A stretch of 64,000 bases of DNA, taken from assembly GCF_009939005.1 (NCBI RefSeq), contig NZ_JAACJS010000015.1, forward strand, positions 1,366,325-1,430,324, read 5' to 3'. The DNA is from Sediminibacterium roseum (GTDB lineage: Bacteria; Bacteroidota; Bacteroidia; Chitinophagales; Chitinophagaceae). Both the position numbers and the translations under genes were made by a program. Numbering within the stretch: position 1 is the first letter of the stretch; the number at the start of each line of letters is the position of its first letter. This document shows positions 63,139 to 64,000 of this stretch, in pieces. The notes under the pieces were generated by a model that made no database searches, was not told the origin of the DNA, and saw nothing but the letters and a program-made list of their open reading frames with translations.

Positions 63139-64000
63139 ATGAAAAAACAACGTACCGACAACTTCGACAAGTTTGCCAACAAAACAAGAGGCAGCGCAAT
63201 CAAAGAACAATACCGCCAGGAGAAAAAGAGAAACAAACTCGAGGCCCGCGCCGCAGGTGAAGAAATGCGGAAGAAAAAACTGGACAAGGCCCGCGGCATC
63301 AACGTAGAAGAAACCAAACCGAAGGAACCAAAGTTTAAAAAAGCCGGCCCACCCGCTAAAAGAACAGAAAACAAACCCATAGGCAGGAAACAGGAATCCG
63401 GATCACCGGAGAAGAAAAGCAAACGCTTCAAGAAACCCGATAACCGCCCGCAGGCATTCGATCCGCAACAATCCACCGATAAAGCCTCAACCGAACAGAT
63501 GCCGCTGAATAAATTCATTGCGCACGCCGGCGTGTGTGGCAGAAGGGAAGCGGCCGATCTCGTGAAAGACGGCAAGGTAACCGTTAACGGAGACAAGATA
63601 TTTGAGCCGGGTTACAAGGTAAGCGGTGCAGACAAGGTAGTGGTGAAGGGGAAACAGGTTTTCCTCCAGCGAAATTCCGTTTACATTTTGTTGAACAAGC
63701 CAAAAGATTTTTTAACCACCTCAAGCGATCCGCAGGGAAGAAAAACGGTGCTCGACCTGGTAAAGCAGGCCACCACCGAACGGGTATACCCTGTGGGCAG
63801 GCTCGACAGAAATACAACAGGTGTATTGCTGCTCACCAACGATGGCGAGCTTGCGCAAAAACTTACGCATCCCTCTTTCGAGATCAAAAAAATATATGAG
63901 GTAACGCTCGACAAGCCCGTTACCAAAAAGGATCTCGAATCCATTACGTCAGGTATAACGCTGGAGGATGGGCTTATACAGGCCGATGCCGTGGGTTATA
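63139..64000 (+). CDS. Pseudouridine synthase with S4 domain (3' end outside window)
   Basis: The frame starts at ATG 63139 and is cut by the window end after about 287 residues. A long Lys/Arg/Glu-rich N-terminal tail (about 1-115) precedes an S4 RNA-binding domain (PLNKFIAHAGVCGRREAADL, VTVNGDKIFEPGYKV). The catalytic domain follows (YILLNKPKDFLTT, then GRLDRNTTGVLLLTNDGELA with the catalytic Asp). It belongs to the RsuA/RluB/RluE/RluF family of rRNA pseudouridine synthases. The exact target cannot be told. The basic tail is longer than in enterobacterial relatives and may be an RNA-binding extension. Confidence 0.93.
   Translation, partial: MKKQRTDNFDKFANKTRGSAIKEQYRQEKKRNKLEARAAGEEMRKKKLDKARGINVEETKPKEPKFKKAGPPAKRTENKPIGRKQESGSPEKKSKRFKKPDNRPQAFDPQQSTDKASTEQMPLNKFIAHAGVCGRREAADLVKDGKVTVNGDKIFEPGYKVSGADKVVVKGKQVFLQRNSVYILLNKPKDFLTTSSDPQGRKTVLDLVKQATTERVYPVGRLDRNTTGVLLLTNDGELAQKLTHPSFEIKKIYEVTLDKPVTKKDLESITSGITLEDGLIQADAVGY

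Noticed and set aside
1..64000. Transposase or insertion-sequence ends
   Set aside because: No transposase-like protein or terminal inverted repeats with target duplications were recognised.

Overview
The window is chromosomal DNA of a Bacteroidota member, most likely a Chitinophagales/Chitinophagaceae-type bacterium. The evidence is secreted proteins ending in type IX secretion (T9SS) sorting domains of both A and B type, HYR and CHU_C-type surface proteins, a five-gene ExbB-ExbD-ExbD-TonB-TonB cluster, a 14-subunit nuo operon with separate nuoC and nuoD and a short NuoG, and promoter-like TAnnTTTG octamers at several gene starts. Genus-level placement is inference.

Layout. 1-608: N-terminus of a secreted protein, cut by the window edge. 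819-17273: one gene for a 5484-residue secreted adhesin-like protein made of a glycine-rich head, dozens of Ig/PKD-like and HYR modules, five near-identical 93-residue repeats, a Cys/His-rich array and a T9SS type A tail. 17.7-24 kb: M23 peptidase, glycine-zipper lipoprotein, DUF2339 membrane protein, a polytopic membrane protein translationally coupled to a GT2 glycosyltransferase. 24.1-26.1 kb: T9SS type B protein. 26.1-28.3 kb: an AT-rich accessory island with a decayed HsdR_N-type gene between two ~85 bp imperfect direct repeats; it looks like an integron-cassette remnant and sits against the 3' end of mnmE. 28.3-34 kb: mnmE, two TonB paralogues, two ExbD paralogues, ExbB. 34.5-39.2 kb: DUF5117/5118-type zinc metalloprotease, a carboxypeptidase-regulatory-like protein, an ABC permease. 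39.3-53.3 kb: the nuo operon (complex I, nuoA to nuoN, all on the minus strand) with an extra 63-residue membrane protein between nuoC and nuoD. 53.5-56.5 kb: a TPR protein, a PstS-like lipoprotein and a small membrane protein. 56.7-64 kb: LMW tyrosine phosphatase, hisS, lipoprotein, DUF3471-like protein, thiolase, rlmN, Spy-like protein and a truncated pseudouridine synthase with an S4 domain.

How the genes work together. Complex I generates proton-motive force. The ExbB/ExbD/TonB system uses it to energise outer-membrane transport. Surface proteins leave the cell through T9SS, whose machinery is not in this window. mnmE, hisS, rlmN and the pseudouridine synthase serve translation. Transcription units are delimited by several clear intrinsic terminators (17.57, 18.52, 30.80, 37.03, 53.42, 59.27 and 63.08 kb).

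The most unusual items are the Cys/His array inserted into one copy of a duplicated module of the giant protein, the cassette-like accessory island, the small protein inside the nuo operon, and three genes whose start codon lies 4-5 nt after an exact TATCTTTG, suggesting leaderless transcripts. No rRNA, tRNA, CRISPR array, transposase or integrase was recognised.
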